Source: Candidatus Bipolaricaulota bacterium (GTDB lineage Bacteria; Bipolaricaulota; Bipolaricaulia; RBG-16-55-9). From it: 8,147 nucleotides of DNA. The translations under genes and the position numbers were made by a program. Below are positions 1 through 5,951 of the stretch, piece after piece. The stretch lies in contig JALUUA010000221.1 of NCBI GenBank assembly GCA_027021605.1, positions 1 to 8,147 of the forward strand, written 5' to 3'. The notes under the pieces are model-generated. The model saw only the letters and a list, made by a program, of their open reading frames with translations, made no database searches and was not told the origin of the DNA. Position 1 is the first letter of the stretch. Each line of letters opens with the position of its first letter.

Positions 1-42
1 TATCCCCATCCCCGGCTTCTGCTTCCGCCTCCGCCTTCGCCC
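1..42. repeat. Degenerate hexanucleotide-phased tract
   Basis: Seven consecutive 6-base units can be read in one phase: TATCCC CATCCC CGGCTT CTGCTT CCGCCT CCGCCT TCGCCC. The plus strand is pyrimidine-rich. Two units are identical and the others differ by one to three bases from a neighbour. No gene is apparent over it and it may continue to the left of the window. It resembles six other tracts in the window in phase and in purine/pyrimidine asymmetry. Function unknown. Confidence 0.6.
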
Positions 43-61
43 GTGGGTCGCGCTCCCACGG
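41..61. other. GC-rich inverted repeat (hairpin)
   Basis: CCGTGGG (41-47) pairs perfectly with CCCACGG (55-61) around a 7-base loop. No T-run follows on either strand, so it is not a typical intrinsic terminator. It directly abuts the hexamer tract and could mark the end of an upstream transcript whose gene is outside the window. Confidence 0.5.
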
Positions 62-127
62 TTCCTCCGGGCCGCTCGTCGGTTTCACGGGTGGCGCCTC
101 CTTCCCTCCCTGTACTCCCCTGGCCGT

Positions 128-144
128 GCTCCCTCCCGGGGAGC
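128..144. other. Inverted repeat upstream of the DUF4129 operon
   Basis: GCTCCC (128-133) pairs with GGGAGC (139-144), a 6-bp stem with a 5-base loop. It lies just before the proposed -35 box of the first operon, so it could be an operator or the end of an upstream transcript. There is no T-run. A stem of this size can arise by chance in GC-rich DNA. Confidence 0.3.
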
Positions 145-173
145 TAGATCCCCGTGTGCGTTCCCCTTATGAT
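145..173 (+). promoter_or_regulatory. Candidate promoter of the DUF4129-MoxR operon
   Basis: TATGAT at 168-173 is one base from the TATAAT consensus. A weak -35 match, TAGATC (145-150), stands 17 bp upstream. Transcription would begin near 180, only about 5 bases before the ATG at 185, and no Shine-Dalgarno sequence fits in that space, so the message would be almost leaderless. The -10 box stands out against very GC-rich surroundings, but the -35 box is poor. Confidence 0.4.
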
Positions 174-184
174 TAAGCACGGCG

Positions 185-1072
185 ATGTCTGTGCGCAAGG
201 GTTTCCTGCTGGGAGCGGTGGGACTGCTGGCGCTGGTGCTGCTGGCCATGGGCATCTCGGAGATGTCCCTCCGGCCGGGGCACCCCCTCGCCGTCGGCGG
301 GCCCCCGCCCCAGGACGCGGGGCCGGGGGCCGAGGCGCCGTGGAGCCCCGACTTGAGCGGGCTCGGTCGGGTCTTGCTGGCCCTGCTGATCTGGGTCCTC
401 TTCCCCGCTTCCGTCGTTTATTTCCTCATCTCCGCCGAGGCCCGCCGCCGGGTGCTGCGGGATCTCCTCTGGGTCCTGGGCACGATGGTCATCGTCTACT
501 TCTTCTTGAGGGCGTTCCGCGGGCGGAGGCCCGCCGCCGAGCCGACGGCCGACCCCTCGGTGAGCGGCCCTGCGCCCGTCCCCCCGGAGTTCGTCGTCTC
601 GCCGGGGGAGCTCATCACGCGCCCGCCGGAGTGGCTCGTGCTCCTTGTAAGCTTGCTCTTCTTGGGAGCGCTGTTCGCCGGCATCTTTTGGCTGTGGCGG
701 GCGCTGCGACCCCCAGCGCTCCCGGAGGGGGATCTGCTGGTCCAGCTGGGGAACGAGGCCCAAGGGGCCCTCGCCCGGCTGCGGGCCGGGGAGGACCTTC
801 GCGACGTCGTGCTGCGCTGCTACCGCGAGATGACCCGCGTGCTCTCGGAGGAGCGGGGCCTGCGCCGCCCGAGGGCGATGACCCCGCGGGAGTTCGAGCG
901 GCGGCTGCGCGAGGCCGGCCTCGACGTTCAGCCCGTCCACCGGCTCACGCAGCTCTTCGAGCGCGTCCGCTACGGGGACCGCCGCCCCGACGCCCGCGAG
1001 GAGCGCGAGGCCCAGGAGTGCCTGGAGGCGATCGTCTCCGCCTGCCGCCGGAAGGGGGCGCGAGGAGGATGA
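185..1072 (+). CDS. Membrane protein with C-terminal DUF4129 domain
   Basis: A 295-aa membrane protein. Hydrophobic segments lie at about residues 6-24 (signal anchor), 61-83, 93-110 and 150-171. Between them is a Pro/Ala-rich stretch (about 115-148), and the last ~90 residues are soluble. That tail (about 205-285) has the DUF4129 pattern: a CYREM helix, the TPREFERRL segment, LTQLFERVRYG and a closing helix. DUF4129 proteins are typically encoded beside MoxR ATPases and DUF58/transglutaminase proteins, and their biochemical role is unresolved. An in-frame TGA at 170-172 leaves 185 as the first usable ATG; no clear Shine-Dalgarno sequence precedes it. The stop overlaps the next start as ATGA, implying translational coupling. 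Family assignment is firm; function is unknown. Confidence 0.85.
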   Translation: MSVRKGFLLGAVGLLALVLLAMGISEMSLRPGHPLAVGGPPPQDAGPGAEAPWSPDLSGLGRVLLALLIWVLFPASVVYFLISAEARRRVLRDLLWVLGTMVIVYFFLRAFRGRRPAAEPTADPSVSGPAPVPPEFVVSPGELITRPPEWLVLLVSLLFLGALFAGIFWLWRALRPPALPEGDLLVQLGNEAQGALARLRAGEDLRDVVLRCYREMTRVLSEERGLRRPRAMTPREFERRLREAGLDVQPVHRLTQLFERVRYGDRRPDAREEREAQECLEAIVSACRRKGARGG

Positions 1073-1112
1073 GGATGAGGATGAGGACAAAAGCGAAGGC
1101 AAAGGCGAAAGC
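1065..1112 (+). repeat. Hexanucleotide tract spanning a stop/start junction
   Basis: Eight units in strict 6-bp phase: GAGGAT x3, GAGGAC, AAAAGC, GAAGGC, AAAGGC, GAAAGC. The tract covers the last codons and stop of the DUF4129 gene and the first codons of the next gene, where it encodes alternating Met-Arg and then Lys-Ala dipeptides. Three exact tandem copies show recent duplication, and the later units look like diverged copies on the same phase. Confidence 0.85.
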
Positions 1113-1755
1113 GCTCCCTGCGCGACCGCGACCGGGTGCGGGCGTTTGGATCGCCCTCCTGCTGCTCCCGGTGGGCTTGGCGCTCGCGTTTCGCGACTTC
1201 TTCCGCGAGTCGCTCGTGGTGCCCCTGCTGTACGCCCTGTGGCTCGGATACGAATACGCCAAGAGCCTCCCCCAGGCGGCCTGGTGGGGGCTCTTTCTGT
1301 TCGCGGGCGGGGTGTGGGTGCTGCGCAGCTGGCCCAAGCCCCGAGTCGACCGAACCCGCAGACGACCCGACGGGGAAGCGCCCCTCGGGCGGGTGGAGTC
1401 CTGGAGGGAGCGGATTCACCTGGCGCAGCGGAGCCGCGGCGGCTACGGGCTCCGCTATTTGGAGAACCACCTGGGGAAGCTGGCCCTCCGGGTGCTGGCC
1501 GACCGCCGCCGGGTCGAGCCCGCCCGGCTCCGCCGCGAGATCCTCGCGGGGCGTCTGAACGAGGAGATCCCCGCCGAGGCGCTGCGCGCTCTGCTCCGGG
1601 GCTTCGCCGGTCCGCCGGAGCAGCCGGCTCCGGGCGCGCCCTACGCTCCCACCGGGGGCTCAGGGGACCTCGAGCCCCTGCTCGGCCTGCTGGAGGCGGA
1701 GCTGCGCTTGACGCGCCCGGCCCCGGGCGCGGGGAGGGAGAGCGGGCGACGATGA
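1069..1755 (+). CDS. Small membrane protein of the MoxR operon
   Basis: Encodes 228 aa if the first of three in-frame ATGs (1069, 1075, 1081) is used. The N-terminus is highly basic (Arg/Lys residues 2-21, from the repeat tract). It is followed by hydrophobic segments at about 26-42, 48-62 and 70-86, and then a cytosolic-looking helical part (about 105-180) rich in Arg and Leu, with a Pro/Gly linker and a final short helix. GAGGAGG at 1062-1068 is too close to 1069 but 6 bases from 1075, so the second ATG may be the true start. The layout and position between a DUF4129 gene and a MoxR gene resemble the DUF7269-type proteins of comparable haloarchaeal operons; this is an analogy, not a demonstrated homology. 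The gene overlaps both neighbours by 4 bases, so it is almost certainly co-translated with them. Function unknown. Confidence 0.8.
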   Translation: MRMRMRTKAKAKAKALPARPRPGAGVWIALLLLPVGLALAFRDFFRESLVVPLLYALWLGYEYAKSLPQAAWWGLFLFAGGVWVLRSWPKPRVDRTRRRPDGEAPLGRVESWRERIHLAQRSRGGYGLRYLENHLGKLALRVLADRRRVEPARLRREILAGRLNEEIPAEALRALLRGFAGPPEQPAPGAPYAPTGGSGDLEPLLGLLEAELRLTRPAPGAGRESGRR

Positions 1756-2729
1756 CGGTGGACGTCCGGGAGGTGGCCGCCCTGGGGCGGCGGGTCCTCG
1801 ACGAGGTGGAGCGGGCCGTGGTGGGCAAGCGCGCCCTCCTGGAGCAGATCCTCGCGGCCCTACTCGCCGGAGGCCACGTCCTCCTGGAGGACTACCCGGG
1901 CTTGGCCAAGACGCTCACCGCCAAGAGCTTCGCGACGGCCCTCGGGCTCCGCTTCAAGCGGATTCAGTTCACGCCCGATCTTTTGCCGGGGGACATCACG
2001 GGCGGGTACGTCTACGACCGCGCGGAGGGGAAGTTCGTGCTGCGCCGCGGGCCCCTGTTCGCCCATTTGGTGCTCGCGGACGAGATTAACCGGGCCTCCC
2101 CCAAGACCCAGTCGGCCCTGTTGGAGGCGATGCAGGAGCTGCAGGTGACCCTGGAGGGGGAGACGCTCAAGCTCCCCGAGCCGTTTATCGTGCTGGCCAC
2201 CCAGAACCCCATCGAGTACGAGGGGACCTTCCCGCTCCCGGAGGCCCAGCTCGATCGCTTCCTGGTGAAGCTCTCCCTGGGCTACCCCTCCCCCCAAGAG
2301 GAGCAGGAGATCCTGCGCCGCCGCCGGGAGCGGCGGGCGGAAGAGGTGCAGCTGCAAAGGGTAACGGACGCCGAGGAGTTCTTGGCGATGCGAAGGAGCT
2401 TGGAGGACGTCTACGTGCATCCCGACATCGAGGGGTACATCGTGGAGCTGGTCCACGAGACCCGTCGGGACCCGCGGGTGGCGGTGGGGGCCAGCCCCCG
2501 CGGGTCGCTGGCCCTGTTGAAGCTGGCCCGCGCCCGCGCGGCGCTCGAGGGCCGCGACTACGCGATCCCCGACGACGTAAAGGCGTTCGCCGTTCCCGCC
2601 CTCTCCCATCGCTTGATCCTGGAGCCGGACCTGTGGATGAAGCGCCGCGCGGCGGAGGAGATCGTCGAGTCCCTGCTCGAGCGGGTTCCCGTGCCCGTGA
2701 TCGAGGAGGAGCCGAGCGCCGAGAATTGA
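1752..2729 (+). CDS. MoxR-family AAA+ ATPase
   Basis: A 325-aa protein, the usual length for MoxR ATPases (AAA_3 core plus C-terminal lid). Visible motifs: Walker A as EDYPGLAKT (46-54), Walker B as LVLADEINRAS (106-116), sensor 1 around ATQNP (149-153), the arginine-finger segment EAQLDRF (164-170), and sensor 2 ASPRG (247-251). MoxR proteins are thought to act as chaperone-like remodelers that mature or insert partner proteins, often VWA or DUF58 proteins. No such partner is encoded downstream here; the apparent partners are the two membrane proteins upstream. The start is fixed by the ATGA overlap with the preceding gene, with GGAGGGAG (1733-1740) as a slightly distant ribosome site. A new promoter begins at its stop codon, so it ends the operon. 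Family is certain; the specific client is not known. Confidence 0.95.
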   Translation: MTVDVREVAALGRRVLDEVERAVVGKRALLEQILAALLAGGHVLLEDYPGLAKTLTAKSFATALGLRFKRIQFTPDLLPGDITGGYVYDRAEGKFVLRRGPLFAHLVLADEINRASPKTQSALLEAMQELQVTLEGETLKLPEPFIVLATQNPIEYEGTFPLPEAQLDRFLVKLSLGYPSPQEEQEILRRRRERRAEEVQLQRVTDAEEFLAMRRSLEDVYVHPDIEGYIVELVHETRRDPRVAVGASPRGSLALLKLARARAALEGRDYAIPDDVKAFAVPALSHRLILEPDLWMKRRAAEEIVESLLERVPVPVIEEEPSAEN

Positions 2730-2755
2730 CATCCCTCAGGCGCTCGTGGTAGCGT
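2726..2755 (+). promoter_or_regulatory. Promoter of the alpha/beta hydrolase gene
   Basis: A perfect -35 box, TTGACA (2726-2731), contains the MoxR TGA stop (2727-2729). Eighteen bases downstream is TAGCGT (2750-2755), which keeps the TAnnnT core and is preceded by TGG, an extended -10 element. Expected transcription start is near 2762. The same arrangement occurs at 3604-3633, which strengthens this call despite the imperfect -10. Confidence 0.6.
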
Positions 2756-2766
2756 AGCGTACGGCC

Positions 2767-2790
2767 GAACGCAAAAACAAACGCAAAACC
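2767..2790 (+). repeat. A/C-rich hexamer-phased tract in a 5' leader
   Basis: Units GAACGC AAAAAC AAACGC AAAACC keep a 6-bp phase. The A-rich composition is conspicuous in this GC-rich genome. It would lie in the 5' leader, just downstream of the expected transcription start and 10 bases before the ribosome site GGGGAG (2801-2806). An unstructured A-rich leader could favour ribosome loading, but that is inference. Confidence 0.5.
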
Positions 2791-2812
2791 CGCGGCGCCG
2801 GGGGAGAAAACC

Positions 2813-3607
2813 ATGGCCACGGCCCAAGAGCCCTTTCGCTATCGGGAGGCCGGCTCGAAGTCGGCGCGGACGACGATCGTCTTTTTGCACGGGCTCTTCG
2901 GCAGCCCCGAGAACTGGGCCCCCATCATGGACGCCTTGGCCGATGGGTATTACGGCCTCGCCCCCCAGTTCCCCATCGACCACCGACCCGACCGCCGCCC
3001 GCAGGACTTCCGCTCGATCCACCAGCTTACGGACTTCGTGCGGGACTTCCTCGACGACCGGGGGGTCGAGCGGGCCGTCCTGTGCGGGAACTCCCTAGGC
3101 GGACAGGTCGCGATCGACTTCTGCCTGCGCTACCCCGAACGGGCCGAACGGCTCGTGCTCACGGGCAGCGCCGGGCTCTTCGAGCGCAACCTCGCCGGGG
3201 GCGAGCTCCCCAAGGTGACCCGGGAGTTCATCCGCGAGAAGGCCCGCGAGATCTTCTACGACCCCGACCCCATCGTCACGGAGGAGATGATCGCCGACGT
3301 CCAGAGGATGCTCGCGGATCGGCAGTACGTGCGCTTCCTGCTGCGGGTGGCCAAGGCGACCCGCAACTACAACGTGCGGGAGGAGCTCTCGAAGCTCCGC
3401 CTCCCCACGCTGATCCTCTGGGGACGGGACGATCGGATCACCCCGCCGTCGGTGGCCCGCGAGTTTTATGAGAACCTGCCGCACGCTCGGCTCGTCTTTC
3501 TGGAGCGGTGCGGCCACTCCCCTCCCATCGAGAGGCCGCAAGCCTTCAGCCGCGCGCTCCGTTCCTTCCTGAAAAGCCCCATGAGCAGCCCCCAACGGGT
3601 CTGTTGA
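2813..3607 (+). CDS. Alpha/beta-hydrolase fold protein
   Basis: A 264-aa soluble hydrolase of the MhpC / carbon-carbon-bond-hydrolase-like type. The oxyanion motif HG is at 26-27. The nucleophile elbow GNSLGG places the catalytic serine at 94. WGRDDRITP (203-211) gives Asp207, and CGHSPPIERP places His235, completing the triad. A helical lid lies at about 120-190. The substrate cannot be told from sequence: esterases, epoxide hydrolases, haloperoxidases and meta-cleavage hydrolases share this pattern, and no aromatic-degradation genes are nearby. The start is supported by GGGGAG (2801-2806) six bases upstream and by full alignment to the fold from beta strand 1. It has its own promoter and its stop lies in the next promoter, so it is probably monocistronic with possible read-through. 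Confidence 0.9.
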   Translation: MATAQEPFRYREAGSKSARTTIVFLHGLFGSPENWAPIMDALADGYYGLAPQFPIDHRPDRRPQDFRSIHQLTDFVRDFLDDRGVERAVLCGNSLGGQVAIDFCLRYPERAERLVLTGSAGLFERNLAGGELPKVTREFIREKAREIFYDPDPIVTEEMIADVQRMLADRQYVRFLLRVAKATRNYNVREELSKLRLPTLILWGRDDRITPPSVAREFYENLPHARLVFLERCGHSPPIERPQAFSRALRSFLKSPMSSPQRVC

Positions 3608-3633
3608 CCCCGCAGCGCCCCCTGTGGTATAAC
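3604..3633 (+). promoter_or_regulatory. Strong promoter of the winged-helix gene (and mutY)
   Basis: TTGACC (3604-3609), an 18-bp spacer and TATAAC (3628-3633), with TGG immediately before the -10 as an extended element. Five of six bases match consensus in each box. The TGA stop of the hydrolase gene (3605-3607) lies inside the -35 box. Expected start is near 3640, giving a leader of about 90 bases. This is one of the two best promoters in the window. Confidence 0.8.
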
Positions 3634-3664
3634 TACCGCACAACGTGACGAGACGCCCCAACGC

Positions 3665-3697
3665 GAGCGCTCCCGGAATCGCAATTTCGGCGCGCTC
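3665..3697 (+). promoter_or_regulatory. Two-tier hairpin in the 5' leader
   Basis: GAGCGC (3665-3670) pairs with GCGCTC (3692-3697). Inside it, CCGGAAT (3673-3679) pairs with ATTTCGG (3684-3690; one G-U pair) around the tetraloop CGCA, with only a 2x1 internal loop between the stems. This gives 13 base pairs. It lies about 25 bases after the predicted transcription start and ends 14 bases before the ribosome-site candidate GAGGGG (3712-3717). No T-run follows, so it is not an intrinsic terminator. It could be an mRNA-stability element or a protein-binding site; it matches no riboswitch class that I recognise. Confidence 0.55.
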
Positions 3698-3730
3698 CAG
3701 CGGGGCATTGCGAGGGGTAACGGGTACGCC

Positions 3731-4081
3731 ATGGCTCAGGCGCAGACGCTGGAACAAGACGCGCTCATCGACGTGGAAGCGGAGATCCTCCGCTATTTGT
3801 GGTACGAGGGGAAGGCGACTCCTAACGCCCTGGCCGAGGCCCTCCGCCAAGAGCTGCCCCTCCTCTACGAGGGGATCGAGGATCTCACCAAGCGCGGGCT
3901 CATCTTCGAGTTCCTCGTGGCCCCCCAGGCGGGCGAGTCCATCTACTGCCTCACCCGCCGGGCCCACCGGCGCATCCAGAAGGCCCTGCAGGGGCACAAC
4001 CGCTATCGGCTGCGGGCGTTCTGGGACGCCCTGCGCTATGAACAGAAGCTGCTCCACGCCGTCTTCGAGCTCGATGCCTGA
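3731..4081 (+). CDS. Winged-helix-like small protein, possible regulator
   Basis: A 116-aa soluble protein, unrecognised at family level. Residues about 13-70 read as a winged helix-turn-helix: helix 1 EILRYLWYEG, helix 2 TPNALAEALR, a third helix ending in DLTKRGL, then a beta wing (IFEFLVAPQ to ESIYCLT). A basic helix RRAHRRIQKAL and a C-terminal helix (about 94-112) follow and could mediate dimerisation. The pattern resembles MarR/PadR-type DNA-binding folds, but the helix 3 region is unusually rich in Leu and acidic residues, so DNA binding is not assured. It has a strong promoter and a structured leader, and lies 42 bases upstream of mutY, probably in one transcript. The ribosome site GAGGGG (3712-3717) is about 13 bases from the ATG. 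Confidence 0.75.
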   Translation: MAQAQTLEQDALIDVEAEILRYLWYEGKATPNALAEALRQELPLLYEGIEDLTKRGLIFEFLVAPQAGESIYCLTRRAHRRIQKALQGHNRYRLRAFWDALRYEQKLLHAVFELDA

Positions 4082-4084
4082 CGG

Positions 4085-4120
4085 CCCCGAACCCCGCCCC
4101 GCCCTGCCCCCGGACCCGGA
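4085..4120 (+). repeat. C-rich hexamer-like tract between two genes
   Basis: The gap before mutY can be read as CCCCGA ACCCCG CCCCGC CCTGCC CCCGGA CCCGGA; only the last two units (4109-4120) are an exact tandem copy. Simple C-richness could produce this, so it is a weak member of the hexamer-tract set. The final unit supplies the GGAAGG that touches the mutY start codon. Confidence 0.3.
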
Positions 4121-4123
4121 AGG

Positions 4124-5314
4124 ATGAGCTGCACCTCCCCTCCCACGCCGAACGGCCGGGCCCTCGCGCAGGAGCTGCTGGGCTGGTACGCCCGCCACCG
4201 ACGGAAGCTCCCCTGGCGCGATCGGCCGGACCCCTATCGCGTGTGGGTCTCGGAGGTGATGCTCCAGCAGACGCGCGTCGCCTCCGTCGAGCCCTATTAC
4301 GAGCGCTTTTTGCGGGAGTTTCCCACCGTGGAGGCCCTGGCCCGCGCGCCCCTGGACCGGGTGCTCAAGCTCTGGGAGGGCTTGGGGTATTACGCGCGGG
4401 CGCGGAACCTCCACCGGGCCGCCCGGATCGTCGTCGAGCGCTTTGGGGGGCACCTCCCCGCCGATAAAGACGAGCTGCTCAAGCTCCCGGGGGTCGGGCG
4501 CTACACCGCCGCGGCCCTCCTCAGTCTGGCCTTCGGCCGCGATGAGGTGGTCCTCGACGGCAACGTCCGGCGGGTGGTGGCTCGGGTGCTGGCCCTCCGC
4601 GAGGACCCCCGGAAGCCCTCCGTCGAGCGCCGCATGGAGGGGGTGCTTACGGAGTGGCTCCCCCCCGGCCGGGCGCGGGACTTCAACCAGGCGCTCATGG
4701 AGCTGGGCTCCCTCGTCTGCCTCCCCAAGGCCCCGCGGTGTTCGATCTGTCCGATCGCGGAGCACTGCCGGGCTCGGGCCCTCGGACTCCAAGGGGAGAT
4801 CCCCAAGAGGAAGGAGCGCCGCCCGCTCCCCCACCGGGACGTGGCCGTGGGGCTCCTGGAGCACGAGGGGAAGATCTTTCTTGCGAAACGCCCTTCCGAG
4901 GGGCTGCTCGGCGGGCTGTGGGACCTCCCGCAGGCCCCCTACCCCAAGCACGCGAAGCACACCCCCCAGGAGAGCCTCCGGCAAGCCCTCCAAGAGGGGT
5001 GGGGTTTGGCCGTCGAGGTGGAGGGGGAAGCGTCGGCCCGGGTGGAGCACGGCTACTCCCACTTCCGCGTGACCCTGCACGCCTTTCGCTGCACCCTGCG
5101 GGACGGGCAACTCCCCTCCCCGCCCTCCCCGCGCGCGTCCCGCCCGCAGCCCCGAGGGCGGGGGACTTGGGCTTGGACTTGGGCTTGGGTCCACCCAAGG
5201 GACCTCGGGCGCTACGCGCTCCCCGCGGGGACGCACAAGCTCCTTAGGGCGCTGGGCTTCCGCCTAGATCCCGATCAAGAACGGGAAGAGGAACAGGAGC
5301 AGCAGGATCTGTAG
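4124..5314 (+). CDS. mutY: A/G-specific adenine DNA glycosylase MutY
   Basis: A 396-aa base-excision repair enzyme that removes adenine mispaired with 8-oxoguanine. The N-terminal HhH-GPD domain shows LPWR (29-32), SEVMLQQT with catalytic Glu44, the helix-hairpin-helix LPGVGRYTA (121-129) and catalytic Asp145 in DGNVRR. Cys199, Cys206, Cys209 and Cys215 form the C-X6-C-X2-C-X5-C [4Fe-4S] site. The C-terminal NUDIX-like 8-oxoG-recognition domain has GLLGGLWDLP (260-269) and the FSH-type loop YSHF (311-314). It is longer than typical (about 350 aa) because of a Pro/Arg-rich insert plus WAWTWAW (about 328-355) before the conserved LGRYALP segment, and an acidic/Gln tail (about 381-396) overlapping the convergent gene. 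GGAAGG touches the ATG, so initiation may rely on coupling with the upstream gene. Confidence 0.96.
   Translation: MSCTSPPTPNGRALAQELLGWYARHRRKLPWRDRPDPYRVWVSEVMLQQTRVASVEPYYERFLREFPTVEALARAPLDRVLKLWEGLGYYARARNLHRAARIVVERFGGHLPADKDELLKLPGVGRYTAAALLSLAFGRDEVVLDGNVRRVVARVLALREDPRKPSVERRMEGVLTEWLPPGRARDFNQALMELGSLVCLPKAPRCSICPIAEHCRARALGLQGEIPKRKERRPLPHRDVAVGLLEHEGKIFLAKRPSEGLLGGLWDLPQAPYPKHAKHTPQESLRQALQEGWGLAVEVEGEASARVEHGYSHFRVTLHAFRCTLRDGQLPSPPSPRASRPQPRGRGTWAWTWAWVHPRDLGRYALPAGTHKLLRALGFRLDPDQEREEEQEQQDL
5164..5187 (+). repeat. Hexamer tandem inside mutY
   Basis: GACTTG GGCTTG GACTTG GGCTTG: a 12-base unit repeated twice, itself two near-identical hexamers. It encodes WAWTWAW at residues 349-355 of MutY, next to the tryptophan that normally precedes the final conserved helix of the C-terminal domain. 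The upstream 45 bases are Pro/Arg-coding and C-rich, which may be an older, degraded part of the same insertion. Confidence 0.75.
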
Positions 5315-5911
5315 CAGGAAGAGCAGGAAGCCGGAGAGCGGCCCCGAATCCCCGGGGGCGGAGGAGCGGTTCGGATCGGGCCCCTGGAGCGAGAGGGTCG
5401 TGCGGAACTCACCGCGATAGCGGATCTCGAAGGGGCGGTTCTCGTCGATCCCTGCGGGCAGCAGGAGCACTCCCGCGCTCACGGCGTTCGCCTCCAGCTG
5501 CCCCGGCGCGAAGTCCTCCGTGATGGGGTGGACTTGGTCACTCCCCACCAGGTAGACGAGGCCGTTTTGCGCGAACGAGATCTCCAGGGGGCTGAAGTAC
5601 GAGGCACGGGTGGGCACCACGAGGGAAAGGAGCGCGCGCTGCCCCACGTAGGGGGCGATCGCCTCCTTCAGCTCGGGCTTGAGGTCGCTCTGGAGGACCT
5701 CCTCGGTGATGTAAACGAAGGCGATCAGGAACTGATCGGAGCCGTCCGTGACGAAGAGGGTGGCCAGCAGGTCGGGGTCGATGCCCGTCTTCTCGCTGAT
5801 CTGCTGCTTGGCCCACTCCTCCAGCGCCGACTGGGCTTGGACCTGCGCGCTCAGCGCTCCCAACAGCACGAACACCAGGGCTACCAGGACCCCGGCTCGT
5901 AGGCGAACCAT
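5264..5911 (-). CDS. Secreted or membrane-anchored protein of unknown family
   Basis: A 215-aa protein I do not recognise. Residues 1-26 form a typical Sec signal peptide (basic MVRLR, a hydrophobic core, AQVQA then Q). The mature part (27-190) has an amphipathic start, hydrophobic beta-like strands (about 60-68, 92-100, 117-122, 145-152) and a Pro/Ser-rich linker (176-193). Residues 195-215 are almost entirely Leu/Phe/Ile, so it may be anchored by its very C-terminus with no residues left beyond the membrane. The start is well supported: an AAAGGAGGAG-type ribosome site (5916-5925, minus strand) lies six bases upstream. It sits 40 bases after a 29-aa membrane peptide gene in the same orientation. 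Its hydrophobic tail is encoded by the hexamer tract, which the other strand reads as the charged MutY tail. Function unknown. Confidence 0.85.
   Translation of the reverse strand: MVRLRAGVLVALVFVLLGALSAQVQAQSALEEWAKQQISEKTGIDPDLLATLFVTDGSDQFLIAFVYITEEVLQSDLKPELKEAIAPYVGQRALLSLVVPTRASYFSPLEISFAQNGLVYLVGSDQVHPITEDFAPGQLEANAVSAGVLLLPAGIDENRPFEIRYRGEFRTTLSLQGPDPNRSSAPGDSGPLSGFLLFLLQILLLLFLFPFLIGI
5273..5338. repeat. Hexamer-phased tract at a convergent gene overlap
   Basis: Eleven units in one phase, including GAACGG GAAGAG GAACAG GAGCAG CAGGAT, then CAGGAA GAGCAG GAAGCC GGAGAG. The plus strand is purine-rich. Read forward it gives the Glu/Gln-rich MutY C-terminus; read in reverse it gives the Leu/Phe-rich membrane tail of the opposite gene. 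Both stop codons lie in or near it (MutY TAG at 5312-5314; the minus-strand stop at 5264-5266). Confidence 0.6.
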
Positions 5912-5951
5912 CGGACTCCTCCTTTTGGCCGTCTTTGGGCACCGGGTTCCG

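Noticed and set aside
154..1068. Long open frame upstream of the small membrane protein gene, starting at 154
   Set aside because: It is the shadow of the DUF4129 gene in another frame: Pro/Arg/Gly-rich with no domain pattern. Only the part from 1069 has membrane segments and a coherent sequence.
3095..5236. A 713-codon minus-strand open frame opposite the hydrolase, winged-helix and mutY genes
   Set aside because: In high-GC DNA antisense frames stay open by codon bias. The plus-strand genes over it are clearly recognisable and the antisense product has no motif.
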